This document shows positions 55,135-63,892 of a stretch of DNA of 64,000 nucleotides, one piece after another. Every line of letters begins with the position of its first letter. Within the stretch, counting starts at the first letter, position 1. This stretch comes from Polaromonas sp. SP1 (GTDB lineage Bacteria > Pseudomonadota > Gammaproteobacteria > Burkholderiales > Burkholderiaceae_C), in the NCBI RefSeq assembly GCF_003711205.1, contig NZ_CP031013.1, positions 1,116,001 to 1,180,000 on the forward strand. The letters run 5' to 3'. The position numbers were made by a program, and so were the translations under genes. A model generated the notes under the pieces. It was not told where the DNA came from. It saw only the letters and a list, made by a program, of their open reading frames with translations, and made no database searches.

Positions 55135-56877
55135 ATGCAAGACGAGAGCCAGGTTTTTGACTACATCATCATCGGCGCCGGCACGGCCGGCTGCCTGCTG
55201 GCCAACCGCCTGAGCGCCGACGCGTCCAAGCGCGTGCTGCTGATCGAGGCGGGCCGCAAGGACGACTACCACTGGATCCACATCCCGGTGGGCTACCTGC
55301 ACTGCATCGGCAACCCGCGCACCGACTGGCTCTACAACACCGAGCCGGACGCAGGCCTGAACGGCCGCGCCCTGCGCTACCCGCGCGGCAAGACGCTGGG
55401 CGGCTGCTCCAGCATCAACGGCATGATCTACATGCGCGGCCAGGCGCGCGACTACGACCAGTGGGCGCAGCTCACGGGCGACATGGCCTGGCGCTGGGAG
55501 AACTCGCTGCCGCATTTCAAGCTGCACGAAGACTATTACAAGGGCGCCGACGCGATGCACGGCGCGCGCGGCACCGCGCCCGAGCTGATGCAGGACAAAA
55601 GCCAGCCTTACCAGAAGCTGCTGCGCCACCACAACTCGGGCGGCGAATGGCGCATTGAAAAGCAGCGCCTGCGCTGGGACATCCTGGACGCGTTTGCCGA
55701 AGCGGCGGTGCAGGCCGGGATACCGGCCACGGCCGACTTCAACCGCGGCGACAACGAGGGCGTGGGTTACTTTGAAGTCAACCAGAAAAACGGCTGGCGC
55801 TGGAACACCGCCAAGGCCTTTTTACGGCCGGCCTGCTACGCGCGCCCCAACTTCGAGCTGTGGAACAACGCGCAGGTCTGCAAGCTGGTGATTGAGCCGC
55901 AGGCCGACGGCGGCCAGCGCTGCACCGGCGTCGAGGTATGGGCAGGCGACGAGCGCATCACCGCGCATTCGACGCGCGACTCCGGCCCCATGGGGGAAGT
56001 AATCCTCTGCGCGGGCAGCATCGGCTCGCCGCAGATATTGCAGCTCTCGGGCATAGGCCCCGCAGCTTTGCTGCAGCAGCACGGCATCCCGGTGCTGCAG
56101 GATTTGCCGGGCGTGGGCGCCAACCTGCAGGACCACCTGCAGATCCGTTCGGTCTACAAGGTGCAGAACCCTCCGGGCGGCAAAAGCTGGGGCCTGTCGC
56201 TCAACACCATGGCCAGCTCGCTGTGGGGCAAGGCCCGCATCGGGCTGGAGTACGCGCTTCGCCAGACCGGACCCATGAGCATGGCGCCCTCGCAGCTGGG
56301 CGCGTTCACGCGCTCGTCACCCGACCAGCCCTACGCCAACCTCGAATACCACGTGCAGCCGCTGTCACTCGACGCGTTTGGCGAGCCGCTGCACAGCTTC
56401 AATGCCTTCACCGCCAGCGTGTGCAACCTCAACCCGACCAGCCGCGGCACGGTGCACATCAAGAGTGGCCGCTTTGAAGACGCGCCGGCGATTGCGCCCA
56501 ACTACCTGAGCACCGCCGAAGACCGCCAGGTGGCGGCCGATTCGCTGCGCGTGACGCGCAAGATCGTGAGCCAAAGCGCGCTGGCCAAATACCACCCCGA
56601 AGAGTTCAAGCCCGGCGTGCAGTTCCAGACGGACGAAGAGCTCACGCGGCTGGCCGGCGACATCGCCACCACCATCTTCCACCCGGTGGGCACCACCAAG
56701 ATGGGCAAGGAAGACGACCCGATGGCGGTGGTCGATTCGCACCTGCGGGTGCGCGGCGTTCGCGGCCTGCGGGTGGTCGATGCCGGTGTGATGCCGTTGA
56801 TCACCAGCGGCAACACCAACTCGCCGACCTTGATGATTGCGGAGAAAGCCGCAGCCTGGATTCAGGCCGGCATCTAG
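55135..56877 (+). CDS. GMC-family oxidoreductase (choline dehydrogenase-like)
   Basis: A 580-residue FAD oxidoreductase of the GMC family. The dinucleotide fold DYIIIGAGTAGCLLANRLS is at residues 9-27, the PRGKTLGGCSSINGM signature near 90, and GSIGSPQILQLSGIG near 300. The catalytic His pair lies in IFHPVGTTKMG and the C-terminal NTNSPTLMIAEKAA. It oxidises an alcohol; the substrate may be choline or another primary alcohol. ATG 55135 is the family start; the long upstream extension is not protein-like. Confidence 0.93.
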   Translation: MQDESQVFDYIIIGAGTAGCLLANRLSADASKRVLLIEAGRKDDYHWIHIPVGYLHCIGNPRTDWLYNTEPDAGLNGRALRYPRGKTLGGCSSINGMIYMRGQARDYDQWAQLTGDMAWRWENSLPHFKLHEDYYKGADAMHGARGTAPELMQDKSQPYQKLLRHHNSGGEWRIEKQRLRWDILDAFAEAAVQAGIPATADFNRGDNEGVGYFEVNQKNGWRWNTAKAFLRPACYARPNFELWNNAQVCKLVIEPQADGGQRCTGVEVWAGDERITAHSTRDSGPMGEVILCAGSIGSPQILQLSGIGPAALLQQHGIPVLQDLPGVGANLQDHLQIRSVYKVQNPPGGKSWGLSLNTMASSLWGKARIGLEYALRQTGPMSMAPSQLGAFTRSSPDQPYANLEYHVQPLSLDAFGEPLHSFNAFTASVCNLNPTSRGTVHIKSGRFEDAPAIAPNYLSTAEDRQVAADSLRVTRKIVSQSALAKYHPEEFKPGVQFQTDEELTRLAGDIATTIFHPVGTTKMGKEDDPMAVVDSHLRVRGVRGLRVVDAGVMPLITSGNTNSPTLMIAEKAAAWIQAGI

Positions 56878-56884
56878 GCAGCTC

Positions 56885-57727
56885 TTAAATATTCAGCCAC
56901 TTCAGCAGCTCGCGCATGCGCGGCTCTGACGTGGTGTCAAACTGCTCGACGCCGATGCGCTTGAGCACGTCCTTGCCGGCGTCGCTGGCGGGCAGGGTCA
57001 GCAGCTCCTCCTGGATGGCCTTGACCTGCTCGGGTTTGATGCGTTTGTGCGCCACCAGCGGAAAGTAAGGCTGCGGCACGCTCTTGTGCAGGATGCGGCC
57101 GCCATCCTTTTCCCACTTCCTGCCGATGCCTGAATAGGAGGCGACGCCGCCCACGTCGGCGAACTTGTTGTCCAGGTAAAAGCCGACCGCCGCCTGCTCG
57201 CGCACGAACTGCACGTTTTCCTTGTCGACCAGGATGCCCTTGTCGCGCAGCTCGGCGGCGCAAAATCGCGACATGTAGGCGATCTGCTCCGGCAGCGCGA
57301 TGCGCTTGCCCTTGACGTCGTTGATCGTTTTCAGCTCGGACCCCTTGGGCGCGATGACAAAACACTGGCCGTCGGGCTTGGTGCTGGCGATGTAGCTGTA
57401 GCCGTAGTCGCGCATGCCGCGCGCCGGGTAGTCGCTCGGCCGGGCCATCACCAGGTCGAAGCGGCCGGTCTGCATGCCTTCTTCAAGTTGCTTGAATTCG
57501 CGTGCAAACACGACGCTGACCTTGGCCTTCAGCGCTTTGCCGATCACCTCGGCCAGGCCCTGGTATTTGGCGATCACCTGGGCGTGGTCCAGCCCGCCGG
57601 AGGTGCCTTCGCTGATGCCCAGCACCAGTTGCTGGGCCTGGGCCTGGGCCGGGCCCGCCAGGAACGCAAAGGCCATCGGCAGCGCCATCAGGAAAAGTCC
57701 AAATGTTCCCTCGTGTCTTGATTTCAT
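56885..57727 (-). CDS. PhnD-like phosphate/phosphonate binding protein (second)
   Basis: A 280-residue periplasmic protein with a signal peptide (LFLMALPMAFAFLAGPAQAQA). LGISEGTSGGLDHAQVIAKYQ, MQTGRFDLVMARPSDYPARG and GVASYSGIGRKWEKDGGRI resemble PhnD/phosphonate SBPs. ATG 57727 is chosen for its Shine-Dalgarno (AGAGG). No permease or ATPase lies near, so, like the one at 16436, it is an orphan. Confidence 0.82.
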   Translation of the reverse strand: MKSRHEGTFGLFLMALPMAFAFLAGPAQAQAQQLVLGISEGTSGGLDHAQVIAKYQGLAEVIGKALKAKVSVVFAREFKQLEEGMQTGRFDLVMARPSDYPARGMRDYGYSYIASTKPDGQCFVIAPKGSELKTINDVKGKRIALPEQIAYMSRFCAAELRDKGILVDKENVQFVREQAAVGFYLDNKFADVGGVASYSGIGRKWEKDGGRILHKSVPQPYFPLVAHKRIKPEQVKAIQEELLTLPASDAGKDVLKRIGVEQFDTTSEPRMRELLKWLNI

Positions 57728-57961
57728 CAGCAACCTCTTATATTTAAAAAATGCCATGCTACGGGCCGCTTCGGAGCCTGTCATCCCGCAATTTGTCACT
57801 CCTTGTTACGTCAATCAACCTTTGCAGACACTGCTGACGGAGGAGAGCCGCCAAGGGGCCAGGCCGCGCCTATCTGTGACGAGATGTAGCGGCCTGGATG
57901 AGTCATGCAAAATTCGCAAACCCGCCCACTCGCAGGGCCTGAACCCCCTGCTCCGCACCCC

Positions 57962-58378
57962 ATGAAAAACCCGCTGCCGGCATGTCCCGCCACGCTGTGC
58001 CTGATCCCCCTTGTGCTGGCCCTGGCGGCCTGCGCGCCCGGCGCGCGAACCAGCCACGACCCCTTGTCCATCGCGCGCGCGCCGGTGGCCACCGCCATCA
58101 ATGATTACCAGCGCTGCGCACAGGACGCGCTGGCGCCGCTCATGAAGGACGCCACCGCGTCGGTGTTCGCGCTGGCCGATGCCGCCCTGGCCACCTGCGC
58201 ACCCGCCCACGACGCCGTGCGGCGCAGCATCCTGGCGGACAACGCCGGCCACCCGTATGTGGCAGCCTTTGCCGACGAAGCCAGCGAGAACGTGCGCCTG
58301 CGCACGCGCAACATGCTGGCGCACAGCGTCAACCGCGCACGCGAAGCCGCAGCGCCACAAATCCAGCAGGCAAAGTAA
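57962..58378 (+). CDS. hypothetical lipoprotein
   Basis: A 138-residue lipoprotein candidate (signal IPLVLALAAC, lipid Cys24) of unknown function. The mature part is small and helical, with two more cysteines (YQRCAQDA, LATCAPAH). ATG 57962 gives the signal peptide directly. An R2 copy follows and no partner gene is apparent. Confidence 0.6.
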   Translation: MKNPLPACPATLCLIPLVLALAACAPGARTSHDPLSIARAPVATAINDYQRCAQDALAPLMKDATASVFALADAALATCAPAHDAVRRSILADNAGHPYVAAFADEASENVRLRTRNMLAHSVNRAREAAAPQIQQAK

Positions 58379-58416
58379 TCAGCGAAAAACCGGCAGCGCC
58401 CGGGGACAAGAACACC

Positions 58417-58497
58417 GCAGAACCGGCTTTGCCGGGCTGCAGGTGTTGCCCCCCTGAGGGGGGTTCCGGCTACACGAAGTGAGCCGAGACAGGGGGC
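58417..58497 (-). repeat. dispersed GC-rich repeat R2
   Basis: GAACCGGCTTTGCCGGGC, CCCCCCTGAGGGGGG, CTACACGAAGTGAGCCGAGA. It ends at the stop codon of the next gene on the minus strand. Confidence 0.75.
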
Positions 58498-58961
58498 TAC
58501 CGCAGACCCTTTACGTAGCGCGGTGCGTTCGGGTCGCGGTGCTTGCGTTCGCGGTGCGACTCGCTGTCGCCAAAAATCGCGCCGAAGGTGGATTCGATAA
58601 AACCCGATTCCGGGTAAACCTCTTCCTCGGTGTCGATGGAGCGGGCCGGGGTCAGCCTGTCGGGCGGCGGCGTCTCGCGCGGGGCGGCCACTGCGCGCTC
58701 CTTCACCACTTCGCTCACCAGCTGGACCAGGGGCACGCGCGGCTTGGGGTCGGGCGTGGCCATGATCTCCTCGAGCTTGTCGGCCCAGACGGCGAGATCG
58801 GGGTGGTTGTCTTCCGCCGCCTTTTCGCGGGCAAAACGCGCCACCTCCACCGCGTACTCGTGGTTGCTGGCCATCCACTCGGTATCGGTCACCCGGCCGG
58901 TCTTGCGGCGCAGCAGCACATGCAGGTGGGCGGCGATGGCGATTTTTTCGTTGGAAGGCAT
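58497..58961 (-). CDS. hypothetical protein downstream of the ammonium transporter
   Basis: A 154-residue soluble protein I do not recognise. The N-terminal half is helical (IAAHLHVLLRRKTGRVTDTEWMASN, HPDLAVWADKLEEIMA), and the C-terminal half is charged and probably disordered (PPPDRLTPARSIDTEEE). ATG 58961 starts the protein-like part. It lies 37 bases after amt on the same strand and is probably co-transcribed, so it may respond to nitrogen supply. Confidence 0.65.
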   Translation of the reverse strand: MPSNEKIAIAAHLHVLLRRKTGRVTDTEWMASNHEYAVEVARFAREKAAEDNHPDLAVWADKLEEIMATPDPKPRVPLVQLVSEVVKERAVAAPRETPPPDRLTPARSIDTEEEVYPESGFIESTFGAIFGDSESHRERKHRDPNAPRYVKGLR

Positions 58962-58998
58962 GGTGTGCTGTCCTTCAAAGTTGGAGACCGCTGTCAAC

Positions 58999-60471
58999 TC
59001 ACGTACCGAGGCGTTCAGCGTGCTGGGTGATGTCCAGGCCGTCGCTCTCGGAGGCTTCGCTCACACGCAGGCTCACCAGCAACGACGTGATCCACAGCGC
59101 CACCGCCGTCATGAAGAGGCTGTAGAGCATGACCGAGCCGGCGCCTATGGCCTGGGTCAGCACGCTGCCCTCGGCACCTGAAATGGCCTTGCTGGCAAAA
59201 ACGCCGGTGAGCAGCGAGCCCACGATGCCGCCCACGCCGTGCACGCCGAACACGTCGAGCGAATCGTCGGCATTGAGCAGGCGCTTGAGGCCCGTGGCGC
59301 CCCAGTAACAGGCCAGGCCGGCCACCAGGCCGAACACCAGCGCCGAGCGCGGCGAGACAAAACCGGCCGCCGGCGTGATCGCCACCAGCCCGGCCACCAG
59401 GCCCGAGCACAGGCCCAGCAGCGAAGGCCGGCCGCGCACCATCCATTCCGCCGCCATCCACGACAGCGCACCGGCAGCCGCCGCAATGTGCGTGACCGCC
59501 ATGGCCAGGCCGGCGCGGCCGTCAGAGGCCACGGCCGAGCCGGCGTTGAACCCAAACCAGCCCACCCACAGCATGCCGGCGCCGGCCATGGTCAGGCCCA
59601 GGTTAAAGGGCGTGAAGGGCTCGCGGCCGTAACCGTGGCGCGGGCCGAGCACGTAAGCGCAGACCAGCCCGGCCACCCCGGCGTTGATGTGCACCACCGA
59701 GCCGCCGGCAAAGTCCAGCGCGCCCATGCGGGCCAGCCAGCCGTTGGGCTCCCACACCCAGTGGGCGATGGGGGCGTAGACGATCAGCGTCCACAGCGAC
59801 ATGAAAACCAGCATGGCCGAAAAGCGCATGCGCTCGACAAACGAGCCGACCACCAGCGCCGCCGTGATGATGGCAAAGGTCAGCTGGAACATCGAATAGA
59901 CCGATTCCGGGATGTTGGGCGCGATGTGGCTGACGGCGACTTTGCCGCCTTCCTTCACATAGTCGAGCCCGGCGAACCAGAGCCGCTCGGTGCCGCCGAT
60001 GTAGTGGCCGAGCGCGCCCGAGCCCGGCGTGAAGGCAATCGAATACCCGACGGCGAACCACAAGAGGCTGACAACCGCGCAGATTGCGACGACGCAGGCC
60101 ATCACATTGAGCACGCTTTTCTTGCGCACCATGCCGCCGTAAAAAAGCGCGATGCCGGGCAGCGTCATCAGCAGCACCAGCGCGGTGGAGGTCATCATCC
60201 AGGCGGTGTCGGCGCCGTTAAGGGTTTCCGCGCCGACCAGGCCCGGCTGCGTGAGGGGCGCGGGGGCGGGCGCTGCTGGGGCGGATGCGACCGCGGCGGC
60301 CACGGGGGCCGGCGCAGCAACGGCAGCGGGTGCAGCCGCCGGTGCGGCCTCAGGCGCGCTGGCGGGGGCTTCCGCTGCAGGCGCGGCGGGGGCTTGCGCC
60401 AGGGTTTGCTGGCCCGCCAGCCCCGCACAGATCAACAGGACCGACGCCAAAAAGCGCTTCATCAACAACAT
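58999..60471 (-). CDS. amt: ammonium transporter
   Basis: A 490-residue Amt channel. A signal peptide (FLASVLLICAGLAGQQTLA) is followed by an Ala/Pro-rich linker (~25-85) and about eleven membrane helices. The twin-His region (VVHINAGVAG, FGVHGVGGIVG) is intact. ATG 60471 is preferred over 60462 because of AAAGG at the right distance. A sigma-54 promoter and an NtrC-type site lie upstream. No glnK is adjacent. Confidence 0.93.
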   Translation of the reverse strand: MLLMKRFLASVLLICAGLAGQQTLAQAPAAPAAEAPASAPEAAPAAAPAAVAAPAPVAAAVASAPAAPAPAPLTQPGLVGAETLNGADTAWMMTSTALVLLMTLPGIALFYGGMVRKKSVLNVMACVVAICAVVSLLWFAVGYSIAFTPGSGALGHYIGGTERLWFAGLDYVKEGGKVAVSHIAPNIPESVYSMFQLTFAIITAALVVGSFVERMRFSAMLVFMSLWTLIVYAPIAHWVWEPNGWLARMGALDFAGGSVVHINAGVAGLVCAYVLGPRHGYGREPFTPFNLGLTMAGAGMLWVGWFGFNAGSAVASDGRAGLAMAVTHIAAAAGALSWMAAEWMVRGRPSLLGLCSGLVAGLVAITPAAGFVSPRSALVFGLVAGLACYWGATGLKRLLNADDSLDVFGVHGVGGIVGSLLTGVFASKAISGAEGSVLTQAIGAGSVMLYSLFMTAVALWITSLLVSLRVSEASESDGLDITQHAERLGT

Positions 60472-60522
60472 ACTGTTTGCCTTTCGTGCAACGCCCAACA
60501 ACCCAACAATTGGTAACAACAG

Positions 60523-60538
60523 GCATAAGTCGTGCCAG
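60523..60538 (-). promoter_or_regulatory. sigma-54 promoter of amt
   Basis: On the minus strand CTGGCACGACTTATGC, with GG and GC separated by 10 bases. One mismatch to the consensus. It lies about 50 bp before the amt start. Confidence 0.75.
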
Positions 60539-60641
60539 CGTGGTTTAAAGGGAATTGGGGGCAAATGAGTACAGAAGACTGCGTGGAGAAGGCCCGGCGC
60601 GGCGGGCGGCGCGGCCCGGCCGCCTGGTCAGGCGCACTTGT

Positions 60642-60675
60642 GGGCATTTCCGGGCGCATTTCCGGGCGCATTTCG
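60642..60675. repeat. short direct repeats
   Basis: GGGCATTTCC followed by GGGCGCATTTCC and GGGCGCATTTCG, a 12-bp unit repeated about three times between the NtrC site and the sigma-54 promoter. Confidence 0.55.
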
Positions 60676-60693
60676 GGGGCGGGAAACTCCCAA

Positions 60694-60710
60694 TGCACTA
60701 TCGGAGTGCG
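60694..60710. promoter_or_regulatory. NtrC-type binding site upstream of amt
   Basis: TGCAC-TATCGGA-GTGCG, with GCAC and GTGC separated by 7 bases as in the NtrC consensus. It lies about 155 bp upstream of the sigma-54 -24 element, a typical enhancer distance. Confidence 0.6.
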
Positions 60711-60830
60711 CGGGCTACATTGGAGGACTTGCTGACGAGCCTAGCTGCTCGCAACGCGAGGAGCCGAGGAGACACGAGAGAGTCAACTAAAAGTACACAG
60801 CAAAGCGCATTCCACAAGATGCCGTTTTGC

Positions 60831-60861
60831 AAAAAGCGCTGGTAACCCCAGCGCTTTTTTT
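60831..60861. terminator. bidirectional terminator between mrdA and amt leader
   Basis: AAAAAGCGCTGG, a short loop, CCAGCGCTTTTTTT. A and T runs lie on both sides. It probably ends the minus-strand mre-mrdA transcript and may also insulate the amt enhancer. Confidence 0.8.
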
Positions 60862-60907
60862 ATGCCCGTGTTTTTTTGATGCTCCGGCGCCAGGCTTGGC
60901 ATCCAAT

Positions 60908-60957
60908 CGGCCTCAAACCCTTTATCCACCTGGGCAGTGTGCTATCAATTTTATAGT
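60908..60957 (-). repeat. dispersed repeat R1
   Basis: GGCCTCAAACCC, ATCCACCTGGGC, GCTATCAATTTTATAG. Reverse-oriented copy downstream of mrdA. Confidence 0.75.
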
Positions 60958-61036
60958 GAAGGGCCATTTCGGTGCGGGCCGGCGTCAGCCCCGGCCGGGA
61001 ACCCCGGCAATCCGGGCTGGCCGGAATTTCTAGATG

Positions 61037-61092
61037 AAATCGGCCTCCGGCCCAGGCGGCGCGTGGACTATTTGCTATTCATTCAATAGCAA
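61037..61092 (-). repeat. dispersed repeat R1
   Basis: Reverse copy, CGGCCTCCGGCCC, GGCGGCGCGTGG, then GCTATTCATTCAATAGC. It is directly beside the mrdA stop. Confidence 0.75.
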
Positions 61093-61099
61093 AAACCGC

Positions 61100-63184
61100 T
61101 CAATCCGGGTTGATGCCCGCCGCAGCCATGGGCGGGGGCAGCTTGCTCAGCGCCTCGGCAATTGCTGCCGCCTTGGCTTTGGCGGCGGCCGCCGCCGCTG
61201 CGGTGGTGGGGCCGGGCGTGGCGCCGGCGCCGCCGGGGGCCAGCAGGCTGGCCACATCGGCCGCCTGGCGCGGTTTGCCGATGGGCGCGGCGGCCAGGCC
61301 TTTTTGCACCGCGATCATGTCTTCTTCGCTGGGGTACTGGCCCAGCAGCACGTAGTCGAACACCCGGCGCGCGATCGGGGCCGCCACGCCGGCGCCCCAG
61401 CCGGCGTTTTCGACGATCACGGCCAGCGCGATCTTCGGGTCGTCGGCCGGCGCGAAGGCCATGTAAACGGCGTGGTCGCGCTGGTATTCCTCCATCTTGG
61501 CGCTGTTGTATTTGTCTTTCTGGCCGATGGTGACGGCCTGCGCCGTGCCGGTCTTGCCGCCGCTCAGGTACCCCGCGCCGGCAAACACGCGCGCCGAGGT
61601 GCCTTCCTGCGTCACGCCGACCAGCGCCTTGCGCACGATGGCGATGTTTTCGGGCTTGTAGCCGAGGTTTTCGGCGGGCTCCTCGGGCAGCGGGTGCATC
61701 ACGCGCGTGACCGGGTCCTGCGTGCCGATGACCAGGCGCGGGCGGCGCTTGACGCCGTTGTTGGCCAGTACCGCCGTGGCCTGCGCCAGCTGCAGCATGG
61801 TGAAGGTGTTGTAGCCCTGCCCGATGCCCAGCGAAATGGTTTCACCGGGGTACCACTTTTGCTGCGCCGCGCCGCGTTTTTTGTAGGCCTCGCGCTTCCA
61901 GTCCTGGCTGGGCAGCACGCCGGCCAGCTCGCCGCCGATGTCGATGCCGGTGATCTGCCCGAAGCCCAGCGGCTTCATGAAGTCGTGCATGGCGTCCACG
62001 CCGAGCTCGTTGGCCAGGGAGTAGTAATACACATTGCTGGACTTGACGATGGACTTGTACATGTCGACCGCGCCCAGCGCGATGTCGCCGTGGCTGCGGA
62101 ACACGTGGCCGCCGAAAGCCCAGGAGGCGTTGTCGTTGACGATAAAGCTGGCCGAGCGTTTGCCGGTTTCCAGCGCGGCCATCGCCATGAAGGGCTTGTA
62201 GGTCGAGCCCGGCGGGTAGGTGCCGCGCAGCGCGCGGTTGAGCAGCGGTTTGTCCAGCGAGTCGCGCAGGTACTGCCAGCTTTCCGTGTCGATGCCGTCC
62301 ACGAAGAGGTTGGGGTCAAACGTGGGCTTGCTGACAAAAGCCAGCACGTCGCCGGTCTTCGGGTCCAGCGCCACCAGCGCGCCGCGCCGGTCGCCGAACA
62401 TGTCTTCGACCAGCTTTTGCAGGCGGATGTCGAGCGACAGCCGCACGGTGTTGCCGGGCGTGGCCGGGTTGCTGGCCAGCTTGCGCATGGCGCGCCCGCC
62501 GGCCGAGGTCTCGACCTGCTCGACACCGGTGATGCCGTGCAGCTGCTGCTCGAAGCTTTGTTCTACGCCAAGCTTGCCGATGTAGTCGGTGCCGCGGTAG
62601 TTGCCTTCGTTTTCGCTGCCTTCGATGTTTTCTTTTTCGGCCTGGTTGATGCGGCCGATGTAGCCCACCACATGGCTGCCCAGCTCGCCATACGGGTAGC
62701 TGCGGAACAGCCGGGCCTTGATGTCGACGCCCGGAAAGCGGAATCGCTGCGCCGCGAAACGGGCCACTTCCTCGTCCGTCAGGCGCGTGCGGATCGGCAG
62801 CGACTCGAAATTTTTCGATTCTTCGCGCAGGCGCTTGAAGCGGCGCTTGTCGCGCAGCTGGATGTCGACCACTTTTTCCAGCGCGGCAATCGTTTCCTCG
62901 AGGTTCTCCACCTTCGACGGCGTGATTTCCAGCGTGTAGGCCGAGTAATTGGTCGCCAGCACGATGCCGTTGCGGTCCAGGATCAGGCCGCGGTTCGGCA
63001 CGATGGGCACGATGGCCGTGCGGTTGCTTTCCGCCTGCTCGTTCAGGTCGGCATGGCGGTACACCTGCAAATACACCAGCCGCGCCGCCAGCAAGGCAAA
63101 CGCACACAACACCACCAGGCTCGCCACCAGCACCCGCGCGCGAAAACGCGACAGGTCGGCTTCAACGTTGCGCAGTTCAGTCAT
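61100..63184 (-). CDS. mrdA: penicillin-binding protein 2 (elongation transpeptidase)
   Basis: A 694-residue class B PBP. A membrane helix (~17-38), dimerisation domain and transpeptidase domain follow. Active-site motifs are STYK (Ser327, Lys330), SSN in VKSSNVYYYS and KTGTAQ. An Ala/Pro-rich C-terminal tail (~645-685) is present. It crosslinks peptidoglycan for rod growth with MreBCD and RodA. No rodA follows it here; the operon appears to end at mrdA, with a terminator 240 bp on. Confidence 0.96.
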   Translation of the reverse strand: MTELRNVEADLSRFRARVLVASLVVLCAFALLAARLVYLQVYRHADLNEQAESNRTAIVPIVPNRGLILDRNGIVLATNYSAYTLEITPSKVENLEETIAALEKVVDIQLRDKRRFKRLREESKNFESLPIRTRLTDEEVARFAAQRFRFPGVDIKARLFRSYPYGELGSHVVGYIGRINQAEKENIEGSENEGNYRGTDYIGKLGVEQSFEQQLHGITGVEQVETSAGGRAMRKLASNPATPGNTVRLSLDIRLQKLVEDMFGDRRGALVALDPKTGDVLAFVSKPTFDPNLFVDGIDTESWQYLRDSLDKPLLNRALRGTYPPGSTYKPFMAMAALETGKRSASFIVNDNASWAFGGHVFRSHGDIALGAVDMYKSIVKSSNVYYYSLANELGVDAMHDFMKPLGFGQITGIDIGGELAGVLPSQDWKREAYKKRGAAQQKWYPGETISLGIGQGYNTFTMLQLAQATAVLANNGVKRRPRLVIGTQDPVTRVMHPLPEEPAENLGYKPENIAIVRKALVGVTQEGTSARVFAGAGYLSGGKTGTAQAVTIGQKDKYNSAKMEEYQRDHAVYMAFAPADDPKIALAVIVENAGWGAGVAAPIARRVFDYVLLGQYPSEEDMIAVQKGLAAAPIGKPRQAADVASLLAPGGAGATPGPTTAAAAAAAKAKAAAIAEALSKLPPPMAAAGINPD

Positions 63185-63290
63185 GGTGGTGCGACTCTAC
63201 AACCGCGAGAAAGTGCCCGCAATCCCGTGTTCTTGCCCCGCATAAAACCGGGGCGATGCGAAGCGAGCCGTCCAAAAGCCAGTCCGAGAC

Positions 63291-63373
63291 GCGGAACCGG
63301 CTTTGCCGGGCCGCAGGCGGGGCGGCCCCCTCGGGGGGCAGGGAGCTACACGAAGTGAGCGACCGTGGGGGCT
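63291..63373 (-). repeat. dispersed GC-rich repeat R2
   Basis: GGAACCGGCTTTGCCGGGCC, CCCCCTCGGGGGG, GGAGCTACACGAAGTGAGCG. It lies between mreD and mrdA, inside the operon. Confidence 0.75.
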
Positions 63374-63892
63374 TCATAGTGGTCTGTTCTGGTCGGGATC
63401 GGGCGCCCGCCGCTGCGGCGCCAGCAGCAACACGCTCACGACCGGCCACAACAGCGCTTCGATCAAAGGCGCCAGCAGCATGTTCCAGCCCGGAAAAATA
63501 CCGCCGCCGATCATGCGGATGATGAGCTCCACGCCGTGCGCCACCGCAAACAGCGGCAGCACCTGCAGCGCCTGCGAGGGCACCGTGAACCACAGCAGGC
63601 GGCGGTGGATCATGGTGGCAAAAAAGCTCAACGCCGTGTACGACAGCGCATGCTGGCCCAGCAGCGAGGACTGGTGCACGTCCATGCCCAGGCCGAACAT
63701 GAAAGCCACGCCGATGCCGACGCGCAGCGGCTGGTGCACGTTCCAGAACACCAGCACCAGCGCCAGGAAGTCGGGCATCCAGGGCACACGGCCCAGCGGC
63801 AGCATGTCCAGCAGCAGCGCCGCGATCAGGCTGCACCAGATAAAAACGGGGTTGGCCGGCAGCAGCAACTGCTGGCCCGATCGCATGATCAT
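63374..63892 (-). CDS. mreD: rod shape-determining protein MreD
   Basis: A 172-residue membrane protein with five hydrophobic helices, typical of MreD (WMPDFLALVLVFWNVHQPLRVGIGVAFMFGL region, split). It supports the elongation complex. Its ATG overlaps the mreC stop. Confidence 0.92.
   Translation of the reverse strand: MIMRSGQQLLLPANPVFIWCSLIAALLLDMLPLGRVPWMPDFLALVLVFWNVHQPLRVGIGVAFMFGLGMDVHQSSLLGQHALSYTALSFFATMIHRRLLWFTVPSQALQVLPLFAVAHGVELIIRMIGGGIFPGWNMLLAPLIEALLWPVVSVLLLAPQRRAPDPDQNRPL

Noticed and set aside
60642-60675. CRISPR-like array
   Set aside because: The 12-bp units are directly adjacent without spacers; no cas genes are present in the window.
60555-60845. 96-residue plus-strand frame upstream of amt
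   Set aside because: It runs through the NtrC site, the direct repeats and into a terminator; more likely regulatory DNA.
61034-63358. 774-residue open frame on the plus strand opposite mrdA
   Set aside because: It is antisense to a clear PBP2 gene; its composition is the mirror image expected in GC-rich DNA, and it has no known domain.
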